Shown piece by piece: positions 34,772 through 42,650 of a stretch of DNA of 64,000 bases. Where the stretch lies: NCBI RefSeq assembly GCF_001982635.1, contig NZ_MKFI01000005.1, positions 665,519-729,518 of the forward strand, in the 5' to 3' direction. The first letter of the stretch is position 1, and each line of letters begins with the position of its first letter. The notes beneath the pieces are model-generated. The model had not been told where the DNA came from. It was given only the letters and a program-made list of their open reading frames with translations, and did not search any database. This stretch comes from Bradyrhizobium mercantei (lineage in GTDB: Bacteria > Pseudomonadota > Alphaproteobacteria > Rhizobiales > Xanthobacteraceae). The translations under genes were made by a program, and so were the position numbers.

Positions 34772-35422
34772 CTACCGCAAACGCGGATCCTGGCGGTGAT
34801 TGGCCTCGGTCAGCGCCACGCGGCAGAAACTGGCGGCAACCGCAACGACGTCCTCGACCGGTTGCGGATATTGCCTGGAGACCCAGCGCAGCGCGATCGA
34901 GATGACGGCGCCGACCATGCCGTTCGAGAGCAGCGTGGCCGTTCCGCTCTTGTCGCTGCCTTTCGCATCGAGCGCCGGCGGCACCAGGATGTCGCTGAAG
35001 ACGCGCAGCGCGTCGAGCTTGACGGCATCGACCGCCGGGCTGATGCCGGAGATCTCCAGCAGGAAGACCCGCGCGGGCTTCGGGTGCTCCTTCAGCCGAG
35101 TGAAATACAGCGTCAAGGCGGCGCGCAGCCTCATCTCGGCATCGTCGCCGCCAGCCGCGGCAGCGGCCGTCATCTCCTCATGGAGGTGGCCGACGACATG
35201 GTTGTAGGCCGCGATCAGCAACGCCTCGCTGTTGGCGAAGGATTCGTAGAAATAGCGCTCGGTCAGCTCGGCCGCCTCGCAGATCGCCTTCACGGTCGCG
35301 CCGCGATAGCCGACCTCGCCATAGACCTCGATCGCCGCATCGATCAGCTTCAGCCGCCGCTCCGCGCGACGTTCCTCGGCGTCCATACCGCCATAGAGGC
35401 GGGCTCTCCGGCTGCTTGCCAT
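34772..35422 (-). CDS. TetR family transcriptional regulator
   Basis: A 216-residue repressor-type protein. The N-terminal HTH is RRLKLIDAAIEVYGEVGYRG, ATVKAICEAAELTERYFYES and FANSEALLIAAYNHV, the classical TetR_N pattern. The C-terminal ligand-binding part is unassigned. It is divergent from a Baeyer-Villiger monooxygenase gene, and the 85-bp gap contains a perfect inverted repeat (35445-35470) that covers the likely promoters. It therefore probably represses the monooxygenase and itself until a ketone-like ligand binds. Confidence 0.92.
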   Translation of the reverse strand: MASSRRARLYGGMDAEERRAERRLKLIDAAIEVYGEVGYRGATVKAICEAAELTERYFYESFANSEALLIAAYNHVVGHLHEEMTAAAAAGGDDAEMRLRAALTLYFTRLKEHPKPARVFLLEISGISPAVDAVKLDALRVFSDILVPPALDAKGSDKSGTATLLSNGMVGAVISIALRWVSRQYPQPVEDVVAVAASFCRVALTEANHRQDPRLR

Positions 35423-35444
35423 GAAAGTCTATTGACATGAGGCG

Positions 35445-35470
35445 TTGTCAGATGTCAAGTTATCTGACAA
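35445..35470. promoter_or_regulatory. Predicted TetR operator between regulator and monooxygenase genes
   Basis: TTGTCAGAT, an eight-base spacer GTCAAGTT, then the exact complement ATCTGACAA. More TGTCA or TGACA half-sites flank it (ATTGACAT near 35431, ATTGTCAAT near 35477), so several dimers could bind. Position and symmetry fit control of both divergent promoters. Confidence 0.65.
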
Positions 35471-35506
35471 TACGGATTGTCAATACTGCTGCGGGAGGGT
35501 CAGGGA

Positions 35507-37012
35507 ATGTCTGCTCATTTCGACGTGTTGATCGTGGGTGCGGGATTGTCGGGCATCGGCGCCGGCTATCATTTGCAGGCCAACTGCCCCGACCGCAGCT
35601 ACGCCATCCTCGAAGGGCGCGATTGCATCGGCGGCACCTGGGACCTGTTCCGCTATCCCGGCATCCGCTCCGACTCCGACATGTACACGCTCGGCTATTC
35701 GTTCCGGCCGTGGACCGAGCCGAAGGCGATCGCCGATGGTCCCTCGATCCTGAACTATGTGCGCGAGACCGCGCGCATCTACGGCATCGACAAGAACATC
35801 CGCTTCAACCACCGCGTCGTGCGCGCCGACTGGTCGTCGGCGGATTCACAATGGACGGTCGAGGTCGAGCGCGGGCCGGAGAAGACGATCGAGCGCTTGA
35901 CCTGCACCTTCCTGTTCATGTGCAGCGGCTACTACAAATACGAGCACGGCTACACGCCCGACTTCCCCGGCATCGCCGATTTCGCCGGCCGCGTCGTCCA
36001 TCCGCAGAAATGGACCGACGACATCGACTATGCCGGCAAGAAGGTCGTGGTGATCGGCAGCGGCGCCACCGCGGTGACGCTGGTGCCGGAAATGGCCAAG
36101 ACCGCGGCCCATGTCACGATGCTGCAGCGTTCGCCGACCTATGTCGTGGCGCGGCCGGATGAAGACAAGGTCGCCAACTGGCTGCGGGCGCGGCTGCCGG
36201 CCAAGCTCGCTTATGGCCTCACGCGCTGGAAGAACGTGCTGTTCGGCATGTATTTCTACCGGCTCTGCAAGCGCGATCCGGAGCGCGTGAAGAAGCTGAT
36301 CCTCGGCGGCGTGCGCCATGCGCTCGGCCCCGCCTACGACGTCGCCAAGCATTTCACGCCGAGCTACAATCCGTGGGACCAGCGGCTCTGCCTGGTACCG
36401 AACGGCGATCTCTTTCAATCGCTGCGCAGCGGCGAGTCGTCCGTGGTCACGGACCAGATCGAAACTTTCACGCCCGGCGGCATCAAGCTCAAGAGCGGCA
36501 ACGTCCTCGACGCCGACGTCGTGGTGACCGCGACCGGCCTCGATCTGCAGGTGCTCGGCGGGCTCGAGATCAAGGTCGACGGCGCTGATGTCGATCTGTC
36601 GAAGACCATGAACTACAAGGGGCTGATGTACTCGGGCGTGCCGAACCTCGCCGCCGCCTTCGGCTACACCAACGCGTCATGGACGCTGAAATGCGACCTG
36701 ACCTGCGAATATGTCTGCCGCATGCTCAACCACATGAAGGCGCATGGCTACGCGCAAGTCACGCCGCGGCGGAACGATCCGACTGTCACCGAACTGCCCT
36801 GGGTGGATTTCTCCTCGGGCTATATCCAGCGCGCGGCCGCCAGGTTCCCCAAGCAAGGCTCGCGCCGGCCGTGGCGGCTCTACCAGAACTATGCACTCGA
36901 CATCATGACGCTGCGCTTCGGCGCGCTGAAGGATGAAGCGATCGAGTTTCTGCCCGCACAGCGGGCAAGCGCGGCCGATGCCGCCGCGAGCCCGGCCCGG
37001 CAGGTCGCATAA
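35507..37012 (+). CDS. Flavin-containing (Baeyer-Villiger type) monooxygenase
   Basis: A 501-residue FAD/NADPH monooxygenase inserting oxygen next to a ketone, or oxidising a related substrate. The FAD motif is VGAGLSGIGAG at the N-terminus. GGTWDLFRYPGIRSDSD is the family loop. The type I BVMO fingerprint FxGxxxHxxxW is present as FAGRVVHPQKW (residues 159-169). The NADPH Rossmann motif is VIGSGATAVTL. The start at 35507 follows a GGGAGGGTCAGGGA site; the ten-codon longer frame is rejected. The divergent TetR gene is the likely regulator. Substrate unknown. Confidence 0.93.
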   Translation: MSAHFDVLIVGAGLSGIGAGYHLQANCPDRSYAILEGRDCIGGTWDLFRYPGIRSDSDMYTLGYSFRPWTEPKAIADGPSILNYVRETARIYGIDKNIRFNHRVVRADWSSADSQWTVEVERGPEKTIERLTCTFLFMCSGYYKYEHGYTPDFPGIADFAGRVVHPQKWTDDIDYAGKKVVVIGSGATAVTLVPEMAKTAAHVTMLQRSPTYVVARPDEDKVANWLRARLPAKLAYGLTRWKNVLFGMYFYRLCKRDPERVKKLILGGVRHALGPAYDVAKHFTPSYNPWDQRLCLVPNGDLFQSLRSGESSVVTDQIETFTPGGIKLKSGNVLDADVVVTATGLDLQVLGGLEIKVDGADVDLSKTMNYKGLMYSGVPNLAAAFGYTNASWTLKCDLTCEYVCRMLNHMKAHGYAQVTPRRNDPTVTELPWVDFSSGYIQRAAARFPKQGSRRPWRLYQNYALDIMTLRFGALKDEAIEFLPAQRASAADAAASPARQVA

Positions 37013-37132
37013 CGCGGCAAGCGCCGAGCTCCGCGCAACTTCGCGCGCGACCGGTATGACGCGGGCTGGCGATCACGCGGCGCCTCTGCTATGGGATGGC
37101 GGCGCCCGCGTGCTTCGGCTCGCGGGCGGTGC

Positions 37133-37209
37133 GGTCCCGTAGCTCAGCCGGATAGAGCGACGGTTTCCTAAACCGTAGGTCGGAAGTTCGAGTCTTCCCG
37201 GGATCGCCA
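37133..37209 (+). tRNA. tRNA-Arg (anticodon CCT)
   Basis: A complete 77-base cloverleaf. The acceptor GGTCCCG pairs with CGGGATC, the D arm is GCTC/GAGC, the anticodon stem ACGGT/ACCGT has loop TTCCTAA (anticodon CCT), the variable loop is AGGTC, and the T arm is GGAAG-TTCGAGT-CTTCC. Discriminator G and an encoded CCA end the gene. The antisense peptide with GRLELPTYGL is a tRNA artefact, not a protein. Confidence 0.97.
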
Positions 37210-37643
37210 GCGCTGTTGCCGAGCTTAATGCAACAAAATCAACAATTTTCGCTCCGTCCTGTTCGTCGTCGACGACGTCTTCGCCATCTACCGGCATTTG
37301 TTGGCGGCGAGCTCGGCAGCTTGGCGGGGTAACGGCCGGCGGCGAGTTCGGAGAAAATGGCGGCGCATTTTCGGCCCGCCCGCAATGCGTGCGAATGTGA
37401 CAGAGCCGCACAAGTCGGCTGCGCGCGATTGGCGGACCATCGCGATGCCGCCGCTCCAGCGTGATTGACGCACTTGTAGAGAGATTGCTGCAATCTGCGC
37501 CGAGAAATCGCGACACAACCATTTCGGCACAAGCCCGAAATTGACATCTACCCCGCGTCACGCCAACCTTTCGCAAGGCTCACCTTGCCGCGCTGTCATG
37601 CACGACCCGACCCGCGGCGCTCATTGTCTCTTGAAAGAATGCC
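37210..37643. other. 434-bp intergenic region after tRNA-Arg
   Basis: Somewhat richer in A/T near 37225-37255 than its surroundings. Open frames on the minus strand have Arg/Ser/Pro-rich, non-biological composition and no ribosome-binding sites. I see no integrase, attachment-site duplication or conserved gene here. Confidence 0.5.
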
Positions 37644-38987
37644 ATGCCAGGTCTCATGCGTAACACCACGATGCTGACCACGGATGCAATCGGCGCATCG
37701 GACGTTCCACATCGCACCATGATCGCACGCCGCCAGCTGCTGCGGTTTTTCGCCGGCAGTCCTCTGCTCACGGCGGGTTCGCTCGGGACGATCGCCAGCT
37801 TGTTGACGGCCAACCCGCAGCAGGCGTTGGCGCAGAGCTATGACGTGCTGCGCGGCTCCCGGCGAACGCTCGGCTCGGACGGCATCATCACCTCGGCAGC
37901 CGATGCGCTCGACGTCTTCGAGTTCGAGCCCGCGGCGAAGAAGGCCGCGTTCAGCCAGGAGGCTCCGGCGCATTGGGGCTACCTTCAGAGCGGCGTCGAT
38001 GGCGACGTGACGCGCGATGCCAACCACACGGCCTACGCGAAATACAACATCCGCGTCCGGCGCCTGATCGATGCGCGCAAGGTCGACACCAGCGTGAAGA
38101 TTTTCGGCGAGACCTGGGCCAGCCCGATCTTCCTTTGCCCGGTCAGCAGCCTCGGCGCCTACGATCCCGAGGCCGGGGTCACGGTGGCGCGCGCCACCGC
38201 CAAGCGCGACCATCAGATGATCCTCTCGACGGTCGACAATGCGAGCATCGTCGATGTCAACAAGGCGCATGGCCGGCCCGCCTGGTTCATGCTGTATCCG
38301 ACCGACGACTGGAATGTGACGAAGGCGCTGGTGCAGCGGGCTGAGGGCGCCGGTTCTCCGGCGGTCGTCCTCACGGTCGACCGCCAGGGCGGCCGCAACA
38401 CCGAAACCCTGTTCCGCGAGCGGCGCCTCGACCAGCGCGACTGCACCGGCTGCCACACGCCGGGCTTCACCAACGAAGTCAGCCGCAAGGCCAACTTCGC
38501 CGATATCGATGTCTCCAAGGTCACCAATCTCTACGGGACCGGGATGACGTGGGAATTCGTCGATCGCCTGCGCTCGATCGTCAAGGGCAAGCTCGTGCTC
38601 AAGGGCATCATGACGGGTGAGGACGCCAAGGAAGCGCTGCGCCATGGCGTGGACGGCCTGATCGTCTCGAACCATGGCGGGCGCGCGGAAGAAAGCGGGC
38701 AGGCGACGATCGGTGTCTTGACGGAAGTCGTGGACGGGGTCGGCGGTCGCATTCCGGTGCTGATCGACGGCGGCGTTCGCCGCGGCACTGAAGTGCTGAA
38801 GGCGCTCGCCTTGGGCGCGACGGCCGTCGGTATCGGCCGACCCTATGTGTGGGGCCTCGCGTCGTTCGGCGAGGCCGGCGTGGACCGTGTGCTCCAGATC
38901 CTCGACGACGAGTTCATCACGATCATGCGGCAGGTGGGCGCGGTGAATACCAGTCAGATCACGCGGAACTGCGTCACCAGCGCTTAG
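37644..38987 (+). CDS. Exported FMN-dependent alpha-hydroxy-acid oxidase/dehydrogenase
   Basis: A 447-residue member of the lactate/glycolate oxidase family. The barrel elements are FGETWASPIFLCPVSSLG, DHQMILSTVDNASI, LVLKGIMTGEDA (active-site Lys) and IVSNHGGRAEESG (catalytic His), then VLIDGGVRRGTEVLKAL and GATAVGIGRPYVWGL. Unusually, it has a twin-Arg type leader (ARRQLLRFFAGSPLLTAGSL, then ALAQ) about residues 28-66, so it is probably exported folded by the Tat system and acts in the periplasm. The electron acceptor and exact hydroxy acid are unknown. The start could lie downstream at the Met of MIARRQLLRF. Confidence 0.88.
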   Translation: MPGLMRNTTMLTTDAIGASDVPHRTMIARRQLLRFFAGSPLLTAGSLGTIASLLTANPQQALAQSYDVLRGSRRTLGSDGIITSAADALDVFEFEPAAKKAAFSQEAPAHWGYLQSGVDGDVTRDANHTAYAKYNIRVRRLIDARKVDTSVKIFGETWASPIFLCPVSSLGAYDPEAGVTVARATAKRDHQMILSTVDNASIVDVNKAHGRPAWFMLYPTDDWNVTKALVQRAEGAGSPAVVLTVDRQGGRNTETLFRERRLDQRDCTGCHTPGFTNEVSRKANFADIDVSKVTNLYGTGMTWEFVDRLRSIVKGKLVLKGIMTGEDAKEALRHGVDGLIVSNHGGRAEESGQATIGVLTEVVDGVGGRIPVLIDGGVRRGTEVLKALALGATAVGIGRPYVWGLASFGEAGVDRVLQILDDEFITIMRQVGAVNTSQITRNCVTSA

Positions 38988-39367
38988 CTTCGCGAATCGC
39001 TCGGACGATCGAAAGCATGCAGCTGCGGGTGATCGGAAGTCACCGGCGGCAGGTCCCGCGGGCGAAACCCCGAGCGACCGGTGGAAGCGCGTGCGTTGGC
39101 AGCAATCGTTCGACAGGAACGGCAATCGCTCTGGCGCAGCCGCCGAGCTGATCGGTTAGACAATTACCCTGTCCAAGGGATGGACGAGGATGGCCGATGA
39201 TCGGGAAGGACCTCCCGCTTGTTGGCTTCGGGCCGAGCCGGGACGGGTGCTCATAGCGTCGTAAGTTCACGCCCGGTTGTTCGCGCCGTCGATTGTGGTC
39301 TCGATCCAATCTGTCTTTCGCCTGACCGTGGGACATGACCAACACTCAATGCTTCGGAGAAGCGACG
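38988..39367. other. 380-bp intergenic region
   Basis: Nothing coding was recognised. Frames on both strands lack ribosome-binding sites and family-like sequence. It separates the oxidase gene from the small secreted-protein gene. Confidence 0.45.
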
Positions 39368-39724
39368 ATGAAGACGCTCTTGTTATTGACGACGATTGCA
39401 GGTTGTCTTGCCCTGCCTCCTGTCGCGCAGGCCGACTCGGCCTATGACGGATCCTGGGACCTCGTTTTCGTGACGCAACGAGGCGAATGCGATCCGACCT
39501 ACAACTTCGCCGTCAACATCACCAACGGAGTGGTCACGCATCCAAATCTGGTGCGGTTCAGTGGCCATGTGACGCGCTCGGGGGCGGTCCGTGCTTCCGT
39601 GACCGTTCACGAAAAGTACGCCTCCGGTTCGGGCAGGCTCACCAGGAATTCCGGCCGCGGCACTTGGAACGGCCATTCGGGCGCCGCGCGCTGCTCGGGC
39701 TACTGGACCGCGCAACGGAACTAG
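39368..39724 (+). CDS. Small secreted protein, 118 aa, unknown function
   Basis: A signal peptide (MKTLLLLTTIAGCLALPPVAQA) precedes a beta-rich mature part: YDGSWDLVFVTQRGECDPTY, VTHPNLVRFSGHV, GSGRLTRNSGRGTWNGHS and CSGYWTAQRN. The two Cys are probably paired. The G-x-W and G-x-G-x-W pattern is like that of small exported proteins found in many Bradyrhizobium genomes, for which no function is known to me. GGAGAAGCGACG precedes ATG 39368. Confidence 0.8.
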   Translation: MKTLLLLTTIAGCLALPPVAQADSAYDGSWDLVFVTQRGECDPTYNFAVNITNGVVTHPNLVRFSGHVTRSGAVRASVTVHEKYASGSGRLTRNSGRGTWNGHSGAARCSGYWTAQRN

Positions 39725-39846
39725 CGCGCGGCCCGGTGAGGTGATGACCTCGCCGCGCGACCTGCTGGCCGCTACCTCCCCCAAGTTCACCCCAAATTAG
39801 GGAACGCCCGGGACAATGGGGAGGGGGCCACCGGAAGACCGCGCGT

Positions 39847-41262
39847 ATGCGAGCTAGCGTTCCAGAACGGGTTGAGCAGGGGGCGCGCGACGCCCTTCGC
39901 GATCCGTCGCGCGCCAAGGGCCGGCCGCTCGTTGTCGATGTCGACGAGGTCATGGTTCCGGGAAGCTCCTTCCTGCCCGACATCGCTTCCCAATTGAGCC
40001 ATCGCTTTCGCGCGTTCACCGCAGCGATCGCAGTTGCCTTCGGACTGCAAGCGCGAACGGTGCCCGGCGCTGATGCATCGGGTTTCGATCCGTCCCGCGC
40101 GCAATTCGACCGCGACGTCGTGACGTTGCTGTTGCAGGTGCTGGGCGAAGGCCGTCCCGTCTATCTCTGTTCGGAAACCTACCCCGAGCCGTTCGTCAGC
40201 GCGGTCGCCGAGCATCTCGGCGTCTTCACTGCCTGGGCTGCCGTGCCTGGCGGCCAATCGCCGGCGCGGAGCGAAGAATTGCCGCCCGTGCTCCGTCAGG
40301 GCTTTGACTATATCGGCAGCGCGACGGTCGCGTTGCTGGACTTCGCAACGCGCGTCGCGCGCCCCGCTCGATCCGGGCCGGCTGCGCCCGCGCGGGCTGG
40401 TGTGCGCAGCTGGCTGAAGCTGTTCCGGGTGCATCAATATGCCAAGAACGCCCTCGTGCTGGTGCCGTTGCTGACCGCGCACAAATTCGCTGCGGGAACG
40501 GCCGCGACATCGCTGCTGGCCGTGATCGCCTTCTCGCTCTGTGCATCAGCCGCCTACATCCTGAACGACATTCTCGACATCGAGGCCGACCGCGCGCATC
40601 CGGCCAAGCGCGACCGTCCGCTCGCAAGCGGCACGATTGCGACGCCGCAGGCTGTCGGCGCGATGGTCCTGGCGCTGGTCGCCGCATGCGCGATCGCATT
40701 GTCGATATCGGCCGAGTTCGGCGGCGTCCTGCTCGGCTATTTCGCGCTGACGACTTGCTATTCGCTGTGGCTCAAGCGCATCGCGACCGTCGATGTCGTC
40801 GTGCTGGCCACGCTCTATACCGTTCGCGTGATCGGCGGCGCGGTCGCGATCGACGTGCCGATGTCGGAATGGCTGCTGGCGTTCTCGCTGTTCATCTTCA
40901 TGTCGCTGGCGCTGGTGAAGCGCTATGTCGAGCTCGCCGGCCAGCCGGACGGTGCCGTGCTGGCGGCGCGCGGCTACCAGGTCGACGACAAGTCGATGGT
41001 CGCGATCCTCGCGGCCGCGTCGGGCTTCAATGCCGTCGTGATCTTCACGCTCTACATCTCATCCGATACGGTCCGTGCGCTCTACGGCCATCCGCAACTG
41101 CTCTGGGCCGGCTGTCCGATCCTGATGTACTGGATCGGCCGTGTGATGCTGTTCGCGCAGCGCGGATTGATCGACGACGATCCGGTGATGTTCGCGCTGC
41201 GGGACCGCGCCAGCTGGATCGCCCTCGGCGCGATCGGCGTCATCATGCTCGCCGCCATCTAG
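39847..41262 (+). CDS. UbiA-family polyprenyl-phosphate phosphoribosyltransferase-like protein with HAD-like N-terminus
   Basis: A 471-residue integral membrane protein. Residues about 25-170 look like a HAD phosphatase domain, but a degenerate one: motif I is VVDVDEVMV (D31, D33 kept, Gly-Thr lost), motif II is LCSETY, and motif IV is FDYIGSATVALLDF without the usual acidic pair. From about residue 185 a UbiA domain begins (LFRVHQYAKNALVLVPL), with NDxxDxxxD at N240-D248 and then RPLASG and YSLWLKRIATVDVVVLATLY. This matches the decaprenyl-phosphate phosphoribosyltransferase branch (Rv3806c-like), which joins PRPP to a polyprenyl phosphate. The DprE1- and DprE2-like genes follow, two bases and then one-base overlap apart, forming a tight operon. 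Confidence 0.85.
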   Translation: MRASVPERVEQGARDALRDPSRAKGRPLVVDVDEVMVPGSSFLPDIASQLSHRFRAFTAAIAVAFGLQARTVPGADASGFDPSRAQFDRDVVTLLLQVLGEGRPVYLCSETYPEPFVSAVAEHLGVFTAWAAVPGGQSPARSEELPPVLRQGFDYIGSATVALLDFATRVARPARSGPAAPARAGVRSWLKLFRVHQYAKNALVLVPLLTAHKFAAGTAATSLLAVIAFSLCASAAYILNDILDIEADRAHPAKRDRPLASGTIATPQAVGAMVLALVAACAIALSISAEFGGVLLGYFALTTCYSLWLKRIATVDVVVLATLYTVRVIGGAVAIDVPMSEWLLAFSLFIFMSLALVKRYVELAGQPDGAVLAARGYQVDDKSMVAILAAASGFNAVVIFTLYISSDTVRALYGHPQLLWAGCPILMYWIGRVMLFAQRGLIDDDPVMFALRDRASWIALGAIGVIMLAAI

Positions 41263-41264
41263 CG

Positions 41265-42650
41265 ATGCCGGCGGCCGCCTTGCCAGGACGCGCGACAGTG
41301 GCCTCTGATCCGGGAGAGGTTGGCCTCTCCGGCTGGGGCAACTACCCCAGGGTGCCGACTGAACTGCTGGCGCCGCGCACGCCCGCGGGTGCGCGGGACC
41401 TTCTGCTCGGGCGGTCCGGGGTCGTTGCACGCGGCGCGGGCCGCGCCTATGGCGATGCGGCGGTCGGGACGCATTCGACGATTTCATCGCGCGGCCTGAA
41501 CCGGATGCGAAGCTTCGATGCCGCGACCGCCCAGCTGACGGTCGAAGCCGGCGTGACCATCGCCGACATCCTTGCCGCGTTCGAGCCGCGCGGCTTTTTC
41601 CTCAAAGTCGTACCTGGCACGAAATTCGTGACGGTCGGAGGCGCGATCGCGGCCGACGTGCATGGCAAGAACCACCATCGCGACGGCGGCTTCGGCACGA
41701 TCGTCGAGTCATTCCGCCTCGCGCTGCCGGGCGGCGAGATCGTCAGCTGCTCGCGCTCGGAAAACGCCGCGTTGTTCGCGGCGACGCTCGGAGGCATGGG
41801 CCTGACCGGCATGATTCTCGACGCGACCCTGCGGCTGCTTCCGATCGAGACCGCCTGGCTGCGGCAGGACACGCGCGTCGCCGGCAATCTCGATGCGGCG
41901 ATCGATCAATTGGAGAACAACGCATCGACCACCTATTCGGTGGCCTGGATCGACTGCCTTGCGCGCGGCGCAGCGCTCGGACGCTCGCTGGTCTATCTGG
42001 CCGAGCACGCCTCGCGCCGCGACAGGGAGTTGCTGGGCCCCGACCTCGAGCCGTTTCCTAGCCGTCGAACGGCGCGATTGTCGGTGCCGGAATTGTTTCC
42101 CGGATGGCTGCTCAATCGCGCTTCGATGCGGGCATTCAACGAATTGTACTTCCGGCGCGGCGCCGCGCAGCAGGGCAGGCCGCGGCTCGTGCATTGGGAT
42201 CCCTATTTCTTTCCGCTCGATGCGATCGCCGACTGGAACAGGGTCTACGGCCGGCGCGGCTTCGTGCAGTATCAATGCGTGATCCCGCTCGACCGCGCAC
42301 GGCGCGTGCTTGCCGACATTCTCGATCTTGTATCCCGCCGCGGCGACGCCTCGTTTCTTGCCGTGCTGAAGCAGCTCGGCGACGCAAGCGGACTGATATC
42401 ATTTCCGCGACGCGGCTACACATTGACGATGGATTTCCCGGTCACCGACACGCTGTTCGCGTTTCTTGATCAGCTCGACGCGCTGGTGGTCGATGCCGGC
42501 GGCCGGCTCTACCTCGCCAAGGACGCGCGGCAGTCCCGCGCCACATTCGAATCCGGATATCCCGGCCTCGCGGCCTTGCGGGACATCCGCCAGCAGACCG
42601 GCGCGAGCACGCGCCTCGTTTCCCATCTTTCAGCACGGCTTGGAATTTGA
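41265..42650 (+). CDS. DprE1-like FAD-dependent decaprenylphosphoryl-ribose 2'-oxidase
   Basis: A 461-residue FAD oxidoreductase, the length I recall for mycobacterial DprE1. It keeps the opening LSGWGNYPRV, the FAD loops ARGAGRAYGD and VVPGTKFVTVGGAIAADVHG, the active-site HGKNHH (133-138), WNRVYGRRGFVQYQ and YLAKDAR with K419 (equivalent of Lys418). At the position of Cys387 of the mycobacterial enzyme the sequence reads GYTLTMDFP, with Thr388. The family oxidises the 2'-hydroxyl of polyprenyl-phosphoryl ribose. The long upstream frame lies inside the UbiA gene, so ATG 41265 is chosen. The stop overlaps the next start by one base. Confidence 0.9.
   Translation: MPAAALPGRATVASDPGEVGLSGWGNYPRVPTELLAPRTPAGARDLLLGRSGVVARGAGRAYGDAAVGTHSTISSRGLNRMRSFDAATAQLTVEAGVTIADILAAFEPRGFFLKVVPGTKFVTVGGAIAADVHGKNHHRDGGFGTIVESFRLALPGGEIVSCSRSENAALFAATLGGMGLTGMILDATLRLLPIETAWLRQDTRVAGNLDAAIDQLENNASTTYSVAWIDCLARGAALGRSLVYLAEHASRRDRELLGPDLEPFPSRRTARLSVPELFPGWLLNRASMRAFNELYFRRGAAQQGRPRLVHWDPYFFPLDAIADWNRVYGRRGFVQYQCVIPLDRARRVLADILDLVSRRGDASFLAVLKQLGDASGLISFPRRGYTLTMDFPVTDTLFAFLDQLDALVVDAGGRLYLAKDARQSRATFESGYPGLAALRDIRQQTGASTRLVSHLSARLGI

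Noticed and set aside
37073..37576. Minus-strand frame containing GRLELPTYGL
   Set aside because: This peptide is the antisense translation of the tRNA-Arg gene; it is a well-known artefact of gene calling.
37133..37643. Possible genomic-island attachment site at the tRNA-Arg gene
   Set aside because: I found no integrase gene and no second copy of the tRNA 3' end within the window, and downstream genes look native.
40686..41264. A 193-codon upstream extension of the DprE1-like protein
   Set aside because: It lies in another frame inside the UbiA gene, has Arg-rich shadow composition, and the 461-residue protein from 41265 already has the full family length.
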